From positions 1 to 39,627 of the forward strand of contig PFPO01000085.1 in the NCBI GenBank assembly GCA_002793075.1: a stretch of DNA of 39,627 bases. The letters run 5' to 3'. Positions 26,001 through 31,126 of this stretch are shown piece by piece (the stretch's first letter is position 1; the number at the start of each line of letters is the position of its first letter). Under the pieces are notes generated by a model. It did no database searches. It saw only the letters and a list, made by a program, of their open reading frames with translations, and was not told where the DNA came from. The DNA comes from Candidatus Komeilibacteria bacterium CG_4_10_14_0_2_um_filter_37_10. Lineage in GTDB: Bacteria; Patescibacteriota; Patescibacteriia; UBA1558. The translations under genes and the position numbers were made by a program.

Positions 26001-27932
26001 ATTGGACCGTATAGTAAAATATATGTTTTGCCAGTCACTGGCCTGCAAGCTAATAAATATTACACCTTGACGGTGGCGGGTGGATCTGACGGTATTAGTT
26101 TTTTACCAACGGGATATATGGCAACAGATTATACTAGTTCCTTTAGTACTGGCTTGCAAACTTGCTTGTTGGACCGAGTAGAGATAACACCCAGTGCCTA
26201 TAGTTTTAATGAGGCTAATAAATCGGCGACTTTTTCCGCTACCGCCTATGATCAAAATAACAATGCTATCACCAACGCTTCTTATACTTGGAGCGTAGTT
26301 GGTAATGGTAGCTTGGTTAGTTTAGTTAACCCCAATAATAGATTTACAACACTCAGTGCTAGTGGCGCCGGTAATGGCGATATTACATTACATGTTAATG
26401 TTAATGCTGGCGCTTATGGTCAGGGACAAGCCGAGCTGCCAATAAATATTTTCTTATGTTCCTTGCCTTGGACTTATCAAGAAAGTAATTTTAATTTTAG
26501 TACTCGTTATTGTCGCACTCAAGATAAGAATATTGTTTATAATAGTAATATGGAAACAGATATTGATAGTAACAATATTGCTGATGGTTATGATCAATGG
26601 CACGGAGAATTACATAAGCCTCACGAGATCAAAATAGTAAGCGAGGCTAATAATAAATATTGGCAACTATATAGTCGGGGTGAAGACCAGGGAGGGGAAA
26701 TTGAAGAATATATGATCGTATCGCAAGCAATTATGAGTATAGTTCCAGGAAAAAAGTATACCTTTTCTAGCAAAATAAAAACAACAATGCCGGGTGCTAG
26801 TGGTAATTGTAATGACGGCTTTGCTTTGATGGAGCTGTGGGAACTGAATGCAAATGGTGTCAGAATACCCGGACAGAGTAGCAATACTACTATTTGTTCA
26901 ACAGCTGATTGGCAAACAAAAGCAATAACAAGACAGGTTAGTGCGAACGCTAAGGGTGTAGAAATAAATTGTGGTCTGCGTGTTTCAAGTAATGAAAATG
27001 CCATAACTGTAAGTTGTGATGATTGGCAACTAGAAGCTAATGATCAAGCGACTGTTTATCAGGCTGGCAATGTACTACCAGCATTAGAAATGAAGCCAGG
27101 GACAGTAATTGTGGGCGAGCTAACTAATAATTTATTTACTTTAAGTAAATATGGCATCTATGATGCTATTGGCGTTCGTACTTACGCCAACTATAATCAC
27201 TTCTCGCCCCAAGCCTGGTATCAGAACAATGCCAAGTATCAAGGGTCGCCAACTTCGCTGGCGGTTAATAAATACTCGGCTATTAACGAGGGTCGATCAA
27301 CCTATATTAATTTTGCCAATGTTGTTAATACCGATCAAGTTTACACTAATATTTTACTAATATCCTATACTGATCAAGCAAATACTATCACGCAAACAAT
27401 TTACAATGATTTTTATAAAAATCTCACATTTAATAGCAATTTGACAGATGTAAATAGTAGAGAAAAGTTGGCGCGGGATACTAAAAGATGGGAAGATATT
27501 TATCAATTAAGAACTTTATTGCAAAGTTATAAAAGTTTAAATAATAATTATCCAATTTTATTATCCGGTACTTATTTACCAAATACTTCCGTATCAGCTT
27601 GGGATTCGTGGCAATCTACTTTCGGTACTATCTTGGGCGGCACCGTACCGCAAGACCCAGTTAATACCCATCAGAATTGTCCAGCTGGTTATGATCCTAT
27701 CACTTGTTGGCGGCCAGCCACAGCAACTTATTATTGTAGTAATTCTCATGTTTATAAGTATAAATATGAAACAAACTCTTATAATATTTTTATGAATTTT
27801 GAATTTGATGGTCGTTATTGGATGCACGGTTTCAATAGCATTTATCCGCCAGATAGGACTTCTATAGGTAATAGTACTAGCTGTGAATCAGTCAAAATTA
27901 CTCCCACAACAATTAGCAATAATATTTATTAA
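14085..27932 (+). CDS. giant modular surface protein (about 4615 residues) with pilin-like N-terminus
   Basis: An ATG at 14085 lies one base after the previous stop and begins a signal peptide ending near VLAAVDLG. An in-frame GTG four codons earlier is less likely. Modules by DNA position are: pilin-like two-helix segment (14205-14430); Big_5-like (about 14505-14855); Ig plus Cys motif (14857-15230); four TIG (15331-16435); Big_5-like (16570-16970); three TIG (17296-18060); LamG-like jelly roll (18062-18640); an eighth TIG interrupted by a CBM-like domain (18687-19420); propeller (19440-20250); Big_5-like (20260-20620); Ig interrupted by 14 FG-GAP blades (20620-23140); three Big_5/Big_2/jelly-roll units (23225-27080); and a pseudopilin-like C-terminus (27440-27930). 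Many paired cysteines suggest disulfides outside the cell. No sortase motif is visible. A role in host attachment or display is inference. Confidence 0.88.
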   Translation: MKRINLLILIIIITAILCPSFVLAAVDLGVNTAADIGLGQTDLKTIIVNIIKVLLGLLGLVAIIFILYGGYTYLTAGGNEEKVTRARKILINATIGLVVILSAFAITSFIFSTLSDATGLNNGINNNGNVNLPPGGSTNLYINQWQPSNNSVNAPRNVVVYAFFNKTLDATSVTADDIVFNKEVGTGGVAFDFQVIDRAIKIIQKNPCDVEGVEYCLGETTGYYIQIVNNIKSTDGKDLICDNNLYPCESHFTTGTIIDLTGPVLTIVQPVSYSQIGDGVLTNVLAQAQDETGISYVSFQANEVNTQPESMVTSEPYQVNWQVSGYPEGSTVNLRARAEDLCGNVSESSVVPVIIRPAHCFNRVQDESETGIDCGDGCGACLGESCDSNPSPSCEPNFSACAVGSCDQVQCTCQLNPVILNILPDNGAVGNYITIFGQGFGSTPGTITFLGTPVSGDEKVAPLAACINAWSETQIIIELPVGAVTGGIKLATSGNRIDTTLDELGWQGNFTVNTTVRPGVCNINPAAGVALSASDLYGKQFTTQSTGNAVVTGGVTAAVNDWHDQNIESVIPNLNPGSVSVHVKVAGENSNPVFYQVVPDILRPSIAYLEPANGPLSTYVTIHGDNFGYNPADILVRFVNSGKGLTYPADLDFPTVCGTGLMNNNEILVKVPRVIAGELGAWEVIVDRSNKLSNAEIFTVDTTPLLSGMCLLSPDNGPITTPVDIYGEGFGLVSGLITFAADKIAAITEWTNAHTKTAVPIGSVTGPVAVKSSSGAQGNSINFSVGACVANSCVPGKECCGDGICRTTGNCAANTGADEYSWNFTTGQHLSPFIVEQVWPECEDACINAVLGIKFSNPLDMDSISDMSIGVYPCTDEQCDNLGPEIQYRYIENEVGYYDSANYILTIVPKNNLQINKKYRAVIKTGELYLVNTEGGLIENINYSTNGIFDDAYSWIFKTADRLCTLSRAGVQPNNTVLYRAEETADLTAYAYSDPDSCSPRGQQLDAYQFDWDWNSVPASIVTAMEKDVDNNGKQDPIATMKSTGPPFQDGVANVSASTLGHSSTVPVNVDLDIPVISGITPDNGMIRKDIKTLVTILGNNFGNLPNDSYVLLGNDRTGYNRVKIADCTNSWSNTQIIIEMPLNTWSGDRVKVVKNTGSAISTQTFTVNNTLRPALCSITPTFGTDDSLVTITGYNFGDTKENSTVYFGQRTVDKIDSWSNTSISARVPVGADGGPAYVKVLGTDSNTLNFDMSPYIDYLSPGAGPVRQYVSIYGGNFGNGYVQFGDTIANIADCEGSWTNKLIIAEVPESMKTGTYDVKVVKNGKLYFRDDFNMTDIDVNKWSFNKVANWRIINNSISVQSATVKQIMFSKQVVTSTDYVYNAKIKPNYPWPVGLVFNYANNNYYLLEMAEYPYTSIYTNPVTGQTSTYVYSDFKGLRIKRNGVVMAATESWIFSRNRWYDLRIEKRGGLITVFIDGTQRLSFQDPTPLPNGSVGLYSDYGYYVAFDNVIVGALDTNNIESNKKPFSINTNPLGVNLCALEPDYGKAGNQTYLRGDNFISYSNIVGTKKGAQFSAVSGSCLVNDGQYIGSCSNFTADYAFNFPTTGYYRLSAKTDNYSEDLTAIDIQHQVKVYINGVYRAEFYNLASTPDIQTGIVDLGQVPSGNHTVRLSWVNDWWGYGQGMLGDSNMRIHQVDILGERNDSKPIFTNNVQTSVNSSGMNFLNTTITAAVKSGPVKVLKNVVSGRTCIGFHIGSWCPGNVYQDSIITVESNTVPFYYNADGCMFATDSSMDPSFPPVAVENSQAVGTLATDGKYVYGKSWSSYDEYDRVINKIGTGYQGTVAGKDYGALATVTGSISLTYAPDGFLYNDACSGNNLEKIDINTGQKTTFTVSAGLLSRDSGVTGSGCKMITSDGQYMYSLSYGHDGFVYNGFKVRVYDPANGWSLVREWVSGQDSFYTDGIIADGKYVYALAWTGTVRKMDVTTGQIIDQWSTHQGHPIGHGSNVISGQYDWINKKVYLGDLVETGREIGQGIYPATGPAYLYRYSCNTEDIPTSDFFITEVKPVTPPPAPRNSLIRLFFNNNIEPTSFANEDVLVQNITPTEPEDLAYTANITGNLLELTANATCPAPNTNLFCWPALSTIKVTTNEGSIMATDAKALGCFNGKCTHQFASSNAIDLTPPSISIIEPVNNARITQNSVVPIIAEATDDSGVSYVEFFVDDQQKARVATAMAFETNRSYETVYYGTRALSADFNKDGYEDLAIFTYWGTSYDILLNNGQGKFLPRKNYSLGENYIYSSPVIGDINNDGYSDIIILSMWSNGKYAVILNKGNGQFKDPVWHETGFNYTYRAVLGDFDKDGDLDMAISNYASYYSSISVALYKNTNGTFSQYQTINYGNTYSNYPRGIVATDFNNDGYADLAVYKNSWDSNDSKRLYIYLSAGASGQMLEKSTSKRADWITDMVAGDFNNDGNQDLAYVSYYYYNYGPGEVLYGNGDGTFGNIQAIKQYTSSSYSNYNYLQAINVDHDGGDDLVINNSWPYQITYLISNGYTFAKEKIISTASGWHENFAFVDVNNDEYLDLAIPDYSGSTQIFENNQDTTFGINRIMSTQPGTTSFQAQDLDGDNIPELVVAASNQYSYYTNSANSYISVYRSNSVNNVSYQNVWQKAVSMKYVSGTGTYTTTGAPQAVGLSDFNKDQYQDIAISNYRWDVSDRQVYLSTGKLNWATATYLPSQSSIGIYGHMEIGDLDGGGDPDLLSVSMKNKFEAKINNGQGVFTEQIIDPGTIEQWSINAIAWADLNGDGKSDLIYSSNDSLNIVYNNKGQYDFTQKISYIDDWIQDILTADIDNDGDQDILVSANANRGWLSVYKNIGGEFQSRRIPLASNTYAWSGATGDLNNDGLVDFVNLDSNGKVSVLYNQGNGNFGQETVLKLMSYSYGYSDDKIKIVDVNRDNVPDVLVVDSSGSGIIFVYNKQDTNLYSWNWDTVGLAKNTTHKLQAKAYDLDSNAKLSSPINVTIVAEHCTNLVQDEDETGIDCGGVDCLVCPQSGDFHIVSKRPEGSGVCTNEAVRVTFNKPMDRVSISNSSVQVRCRGRDCPVGGVVSGTFSFTDLQDSAPKTFIFYPNLPNQQWLPFLEYQVYLLAGQIRSLDGDLLAPQSWQFDSSDAQCAVDKIELTPPSATVGINKETIFTALVKDKYDNNLTNALENWSSADATIANINPAIINGDFSDDLTGWSSFVTGTSEEIVAIEDLNNNKYLTITGSGRAEEAEAYIIAQQFIDIERDSNYALSFNVRVSDGVRKAGVEIWYVNDENNRKERLFESDFIGQTDWSYHSFNFDISSGKIELNCYLQDQDDHNPTYISCDNLQLIRGDSNINEIQYFQGLSEGQTKAQARIGNIVGDADLNVELAPDAPRILEEPSCSNGKIQSPSPQRNATNVCRQAAVSALFTQDLDPTTVNNANIYLAREQESACQSGFLPWQKIKNLWRMLLKNTTLNSLAAVDKWWCPVSGRVTPFYQNDKVRGFIFSPDTNLGNSVHYRMTVTTGVKSITGVPVAVNDSWSFATATDADCAVATVSVEPATKDDLAIGVKQNYTSMAYTNQCFLINSSGLNWSWSSANRTIAQVLPAVNNQDFEDDDAGLSPTIWQAADNLESWQVVSVGAPHGNAVTQTAPNAKNYLYQNISGLIPNKSYHITVWFKRTGPTDAGTGQIWFNDIAIPLTGNYNTWNQIDITRPIMQDELQIRLIINSGTVYFDDINIEMVGDTQDVLSLTVGQTTVNATTSGKNGSGSLKVIPGNCGNNRLDPEEICDFVLAEVGEVAVFNPSDLTCEKKGYSRGGTLQCTSACQLDTNLCLPGLPPINECINKEVSVFFRDRVDPNSLNSNGTGLTCLSGPEEGNSCSDHVDCPDSYCGVVNPGRVELREMDISCRPVVKSDSGNRLLTLYDQLRNFIKVKVLRAANCNGTSLSIQVYVNRIGPYSKIYVLPVTGLQANKYYTLTVAGGSDGISFLPTGYMATDYTSSFSTGLQTCLLDRVEITPSAYSFNEANKSATFSATAYDQNNNAITNASYTWSVVGNGSLVSLVNPNNRFTTLSASGAGNGDITLHVNVNAGAYGQGQAELPINIFLCSLPWTYQESNFNFSTRYCRTQDKNIVYNSNMETDIDSNNIADGYDQWHGELHKPHEIKIVSEANNKYWQLYSRGEDQGGEIEEYMIVSQAIMSIVPGKKYTFSSKIKTTMPGASGNCNDGFALMELWELNANGVRIPGQSSNTTICSTADWQTKAITRQVSANAKGVEINCGLRVSSNENAITVSCDDWQLEANDQATVYQAGNVLPALEMKPGTVIVGELTNNLFTLSKYGIYDAIGVRTYANYNHFSPQAWYQNNAKYQGSPTSLAVNKYSAINEGRSTYINFANVVNTDQVYTNILLISYTDQANTITQTIYNDFYKNLTFNSNLTDVNSREKLARDTKRWEDIYQLRTLLQSYKSLNNNYPILLSGTYLPNTSVSAWDSWQSTFGTILGGTVPQDPVNTHQNCPAGYDPITCWRPATATYYCSNSHVYKYKYETNSYNIFMNFEFDGRYWMHGFNSIYPPDRTSIGNSTSCESVKITPTTISNNIY
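15331..18060 (+). repeat. IPT/TIG domain array
   Basis: Seven copies share the pattern I-x-P-x-x-G-x-x-x-x-x-I-x-G-x-x-F-G. Examples are ILPDNGAVGNYITIFGQGFG, LEPANGPLSTYVTIHGDNFG and ITPTFGTDDSLVTITGYNFG. Each ends in a strand with a V-P or L-P-V-G turn. They occur in a group of four and a group of three, split by a Cys-rich piece, a Big_5-like domain and an Ig-like stretch. An eighth copy follows at 18687. Confidence 0.85.
20825..23000 (+). repeat. 14 FG-GAP/VCBS blade repeats (two predicted 7-blade propellers)
   Basis: Fourteen calcium-loop cores of the D-x-N-x-D-G-x-x-D type can be counted, including DFNKDGYEDLAI, DINNDGYSDIII, DFDKDGDLDMAI, DLNGDGKSDLIY and DLNNDGLVDFVN. This is the family seen in integrin alpha heads and bacterial surface propellers. 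Some loops have lost acidic residues (DHDGGDD, DGGGDPD) and may not bind calcium. Confidence 0.88.
23225..27080 (+). repeat. three long Big_5 / Big_2 / jelly-roll super-repeats
   Basis: Units begin near 23225, 24330 and 25650, each with a C-x-N-E or C-x-x-A start to a Big_5-like domain. Each continues into a Big_2-like domain (cores VDKIELTPPSATV, VATVSVEPATK and LDRVEITPSAYSF) and a CBM4/9-like jelly roll (NGDFSDDLTGW, NQDFEDDDAG and NSNMETDIDSN). In units one and two the jelly roll lies inside the Big_2 domain, at the same place. In unit three it follows an intact Big_2. Domain names rest on pattern recognition, not on a profile search. Confidence 0.65.
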
Positions 27933-27951
27933 TAAATTTGTTAAATAATTT

Positions 27952-28674
27952 ATGTTTGAAGATTTACAACCAACATCAAAACAAGAACCCGAGCAAAAGT
28001 CGATAAGTCCATTATCACCGACGGCACCAGCTAAGGCACTATTGGATCATGAGCCAGAGGATATTTTTGCCACCTTAGAAAAGGATGATCATGATTGGCG
28101 TACAGAGCCCAGTGCCGTGTCAACACCGGTCAGTAAAAAAGAACCAGTAGTAGGGCCCATTGAGCCGTTAACTAAATTGCCGGCGAGCATTAAGTTTAAT
28201 AGTGGTATACTGGGCAATAAGAAGATATTGATTGCTGCTGGAGTTTTATTACTGGCTATTATTGCTGCTGCTGCGTTTTTGTTATTACGACCAAATTCGG
28301 AACCAGTGGTGCAGGAAAATACTAATGTTGTATCCAATAGTCCAGAGAATACCGCCAGTAACGACCAGCCCAATAACAATGAAAATCAGTCCAATAGCAA
28401 TGAGCAAGACAATATCAATCAACCAGCAGAGCAAGTTGATGCCAATACTGATAGTGATGCTGACGGTTTAACAGATAAACAAGAAGCAGCGCTCGGCACT
28501 GATCCCTTTAAGGTGGATAGTGATCAAGATGGTTTACTAGACAAGGAAGAGGTAATGATTTATAAAACCGATCCCTTAAATACTGATACTGACGCCGATG
28601 GTTATGTTGATGGTATTGAAGTTAAAAGTGGTTATAATCCTAATGGTCCGGGCAAATTAAACATTTTGCCATAA
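27952..28674 (+). CDS. single-pass membrane protein with TSP3-type calcium repeats
   Basis: This 240-residue protein has a long Pro/Glu-rich cytoplasmic N-terminus (about 1-85), one membrane helix (about 88-112, ILIAAGVLLLAIIAAAAF) and an Asn/Gln-rich low-complexity linker. Three TSP3-like repeats follow (about 164-232): DSDADGLTDKQEAALGTDP, DSDQDGLLDKEEV and DTDADGYVDGIEV. The repeats predict calcium binding outside the cell. The gene starts 19 bases after the giant surface gene and ends 10 bases before the next membrane protein, so all are likely in one operon. Function is unknown. A structural or anchoring role beside the large surface proteins is inferred from position and shared motif types. 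Confidence 0.85.
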   Translation: MFEDLQPTSKQEPEQKSISPLSPTAPAKALLDHEPEDIFATLEKDDHDWRTEPSAVSTPVSKKEPVVGPIEPLTKLPASIKFNSGILGNKKILIAAGVLLLAIIAAAAFLLLRPNSEPVVQENTNVVSNSPENTASNDQPNNNENQSNSNEQDNINQPAEQVDANTDSDADGLTDKQEAALGTDPFKVDSDQDGLLDKEEVMIYKTDPLNTDTDADGYVDGIEVKSGYNPNGPGKLNILP

Positions 28675-28684
28675 ATTATTGAGC

Positions 28685-30256
28685 ATGGAGGAAAATAAAA
28701 ACACAACATCAGAACAACCGAACAACCAACAATTTAGCGGTTATGCTCTTAATTTTCAAGATGAACAAAAAACGCAAGGCAATGACAAGATTAAGAGTTG
28801 GTTGATTATTGGTAGTATTATTTTGTTAGCTATTTTGGTAATAGCCGGTATTATTTTTTTTGTTTATAATTTACGGCGCCAAGCGCCGGCAAGCAGTGAT
28901 TCGACTAATCAGCAAGCCGAACAATCAGCAGATCAAAAAAAAGGCGAGCCAGTACCAAAGCAGGATTTAAGTACCCCGGAATTGCGTGATGAGCAACGAT
29001 TGAAAGATGTTACTAATATCCGCAATGCTTTGGGGTCTTATTATCAAGACCATCAAGCTTACCCCGATGTGTTAGAAGATTTGGTCAGTAAGTATTTAGA
29101 AATACTTCCCAATAATCCTAAACCAGGTGGTGAAAATTATGTCTATCGTCCTCAGCAAAACAATCAAGACTATAAACTATCATTTACTCTGGAGCGCGGA
29201 GCGCAGATGGATAGTATTAATTTGGCCAGCGGCAGATATCAGGCCACGACCAGTGGTTTTGAACCAATTACTAGCGAACAAAAAGCGACTGGTACGGAGG
29301 ATAGTAAGACCAATGAGAGAGTTGAAATTATTAATGGTTTAGACAGTGATAAAGATGGCGTCAGTGATATTGAGGAGAATATTTATCATAGTAAATCAGC
29401 CACTATGGACACTGATCAAGATGGCTATACCGATGGTACAGAAATTACCAGTTTTTATGATCCCGCTAAGGGCCAAGGTGCGCTACTTATTGATTCTAAT
29501 ACCGTTAATAAATATGATAATAAACGATGGGGCTATACCGTAGTCTATCCTGCGGAATGGACGGTTAAAGCCCTAACTGAAGATAATCAGGAAGTAATAT
29601 TTAATTCTGCTACTAGTGAATATTTTCAGATTATTATTCAACCCAATCCCGTATCGCTATCCGCGCGCGCCTGGTATCAGAAATTTAATCCCACCATTGA
29701 CAATAGTCAGCTGATTGATTTATCAATCAATGGTTTAATTGGCGTGCAAACCAAAGATGGCTTAAATACTTATTTAACTGTTGGCAGTAATATTTATTTA
29801 TTGATTTATAACTTAGGTACGACCAATCAATTGAATTATAAAATAACTTATCAGTTATTTTTGAAAAGTTTTGCCATCCGTCAAGATTTTTTGGCTGAAC
29901 AAGTTCGTTATGATGAAAAAAGAGAGCAAGATGTGACTGCTATTCATCAAGGATTATTAAAATATATGAATAGTCAATTATCCTTACCATCAACGATAGA
30001 TAATAAAACAGAAACCAGTCAACAAATAGGAACGCTGGTTGATGGTTGCCAAAGCAGTTGTCATGAGTTGACTTTGGAAAATCAGTGCGTTGATTTGAGT
30101 AGCTTCCTGGCACCGATGGGTCTAACGCAGTTACCCAAGGACCCTAGTGGCGGTTCGGATGCGAAAACTGGTTATTATCTGAATTTACAAGCGGATGGTT
30201 CTCTGTTAGTTGGTTCCTGTCAAAGTACTACCAAGTTAATAGAAGTAAAAAATTAA
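28685..30256 (+). CDS. membrane protein with two pseudopilin-like modules, TSP3 repeats and a PsbP-like domain
   Basis: The start is placed at ATG 28685 (523 residues). An in-frame TTG two codons earlier is less likely. A short cytoplasmic part is followed by one membrane helix (about 39-62). A pseudopilin-like module (about 100-175) has DEQRLKDVTNIRNALGSYYQ and LPNNPK. Next come TSP3 repeats (about 219-260, DSDKDGVSD and DTDQDGYTD). A PsbP-like domain (about 278-400) opens RWGYTVVYPAEW. A second pseudopilin-like module (about 408-520) has KREQDVTAIHQGLLKYMNS, paired cysteines and LPKDPSGG. The stop overlaps the ybeY start by one base. Parts resemble proteins common in candidate-phylum bacteria. 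No enzyme motif is seen. Confidence 0.82.
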   Translation: MEENKNTTSEQPNNQQFSGYALNFQDEQKTQGNDKIKSWLIIGSIILLAILVIAGIIFFVYNLRRQAPASSDSTNQQAEQSADQKKGEPVPKQDLSTPELRDEQRLKDVTNIRNALGSYYQDHQAYPDVLEDLVSKYLEILPNNPKPGGENYVYRPQQNNQDYKLSFTLERGAQMDSINLASGRYQATTSGFEPITSEQKATGTEDSKTNERVEIINGLDSDKDGVSDIEENIYHSKSATMDTDQDGYTDGTEITSFYDPAKGQGALLIDSNTVNKYDNKRWGYTVVYPAEWTVKALTEDNQEVIFNSATSEYFQIIIQPNPVSLSARAWYQKFNPTIDNSQLIDLSINGLIGVQTKDGLNTYLTVGSNIYLLIYNLGTTNQLNYKITYQLFLKSFAIRQDFLAEQVRYDEKREQDVTAIHQGLLKYMNSQLSLPSTIDNKTETSQQIGTLVDGCQSSCHELTLENQCVDLSSFLAPMGLTQLPKDPSGGSDAKTGYYLNLQADGSLLVGSCQSTTKLIEVKN

Positions 30257-30681
30257 TGTTAACAATAAATTATTATCATTGGGAATTATTCCCCAAGGCG
30301 ATTATTGGGTTGGTGCAGAGGATTGTCCGCCAAACTTATCGGCAACTTAAATTATCTTTCCCGGTCTCGATTATTATCGCTGATCAAAAGACAATTAAGT
30401 TATTGAATTATCAATATCGTCAGAAAAATAAAGTTACTGATGTTTTATCTTTTTATTATCCAGAAAAAAAAGGATACGAGGAGGGTGAAATATATATTTG
30501 CCGGCAACAACTAATAAGACAGGCCCAAGAGCGGGGAGTAACAGTAAGCTATGAAGCTAGTAAATTAGTAGTGCATGGTTTGGTACATTTGGCTGGCTAT
30601 GATCATGAGAAAAAAAAGGATTATATAATTATGGAAAAGCTAGAAGAAAAATTATTAAAGTATTTTGTTCATGAATTTTAA
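30256..30681 (+). CDS. ybeY: endoribonuclease YbeY (rRNA maturation factor)
   Basis: YbeY is a zinc metalloenzyme needed for 16S rRNA 3'-end maturation and ribosome quality control. The 141-residue protein has the family zinc motif HGLVHLAGYDH (about residues 107-117), with three His ligands. The preceding KVTDVLSFYYP strand matches the family's T-D-V-L-S-F-x-x box. The start overlaps the preceding stop (TAATG), which implies translational coupling to the surface-protein operon. The end overlaps the start of dgkA. Confidence 0.95.
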   Translation: MLTINYYHWELFPKAIIGLVQRIVRQTYRQLKLSFPVSIIIADQKTIKLLNYQYRQKNKVTDVLSFYYPEKKGYEEGEIYICRQQLIRQAQERGVTVSYEASKLVVHGLVHLAGYDHEKKKDYIIMEKLEEKLLKYFVHEF

Positions 30682-31015
30682 CAAAAGTCTAAAAAGAGCT
30701 ATTCTGGGTATCAAAATAGTTTGGCAAAGTGAATCAAATTTTCGTATTGAAGTTTGTTTAGCACTACTGGTTGTCATTATGATGATCGTATTGCCAACCA
30801 CCTATTTAGAGAATGCTGTTTTGTTACTACTAATTGGTATTGTTCTTGTTTTGGAAATTTTAAACTCCACTTGGGAAAGAATTATTGATTTATTAAAACC
30901 CCGCCTTAATCATTATGTGGGCGCGATCAAGGACATGCTAGCTGCCAGTGTATTGCTTGCGGCAATTTTGTCTATTATCATTGGTATTATTATTTTCAGT
31001 CGATATTTTTTCTAA
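30671..31015 (+). CDS. dgkA: DgkA-type diacylglycerol or undecaprenol kinase
   Basis: This 114-residue integral membrane protein has three hydrophobic segments. Catalytic residues keep the E. coli DgkA spacing: E-I-L-N-S-T-W-E-R-I-I-D supplies Glu, Asn, Glu and Asp at intervals of 3, 4 and 4, and Lys-Asp follows 14 residues after the last Asp (AIKDMLAASV). The N-terminal SESNFRIE helix also fits. Substrate cannot be separated by sequence. In bacteria lacking a full phospholipid cycle, undecaprenol is plausible. ATG 30671 is preferred over a TTG two codons upstream. It overlaps ybeY by 11 bases, a common pairing, and is followed by a terminator. Confidence 0.92.
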   Translation: MNFNKSLKRAILGIKIVWQSESNFRIEVCLALLVVIMMIVLPTTYLENAVLLLLIGIVLVLEILNSTWERIIDLLKPRLNHYVGAIKDMLAASVLLAAILSIIIGIIIFSRYFF

Positions 31016-31035
31016 ATATCCGCTAAATTTTAAGA

Positions 31036-31059
31036 GAACAATTTAATTGTTCACTTTTT
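31036..31059 (+). terminator. Rho-independent terminator after dgkA
   Basis: GAACAAT (31036-31042) pairs with ATTGTTC (31046-31052) around a 3-base loop, followed by AC and five T. It ends the long rpsU-to-dgkA block just before the ftsA promoter. Confidence 0.65.
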
Positions 31060-31072
31060 ATAGTCAACTCAT

Positions 31073-31101
31073 TTGGCAGTACCTGACTATTCTGTTATAA
31101 T
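31073..31101 (+). promoter_or_regulatory. near-consensus promoter of the ftsA-ftsZ operon
   Basis: TTGGCA (31073-31078) and a perfect TATAAT (31096-31101) are separated by 17 bases. The ftsA ATG is 25 bases further on, leaving a very short leader. Confidence 0.85.
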
Positions 31102-31126
31102 TTAACTAAGTTATATAATATTAATT

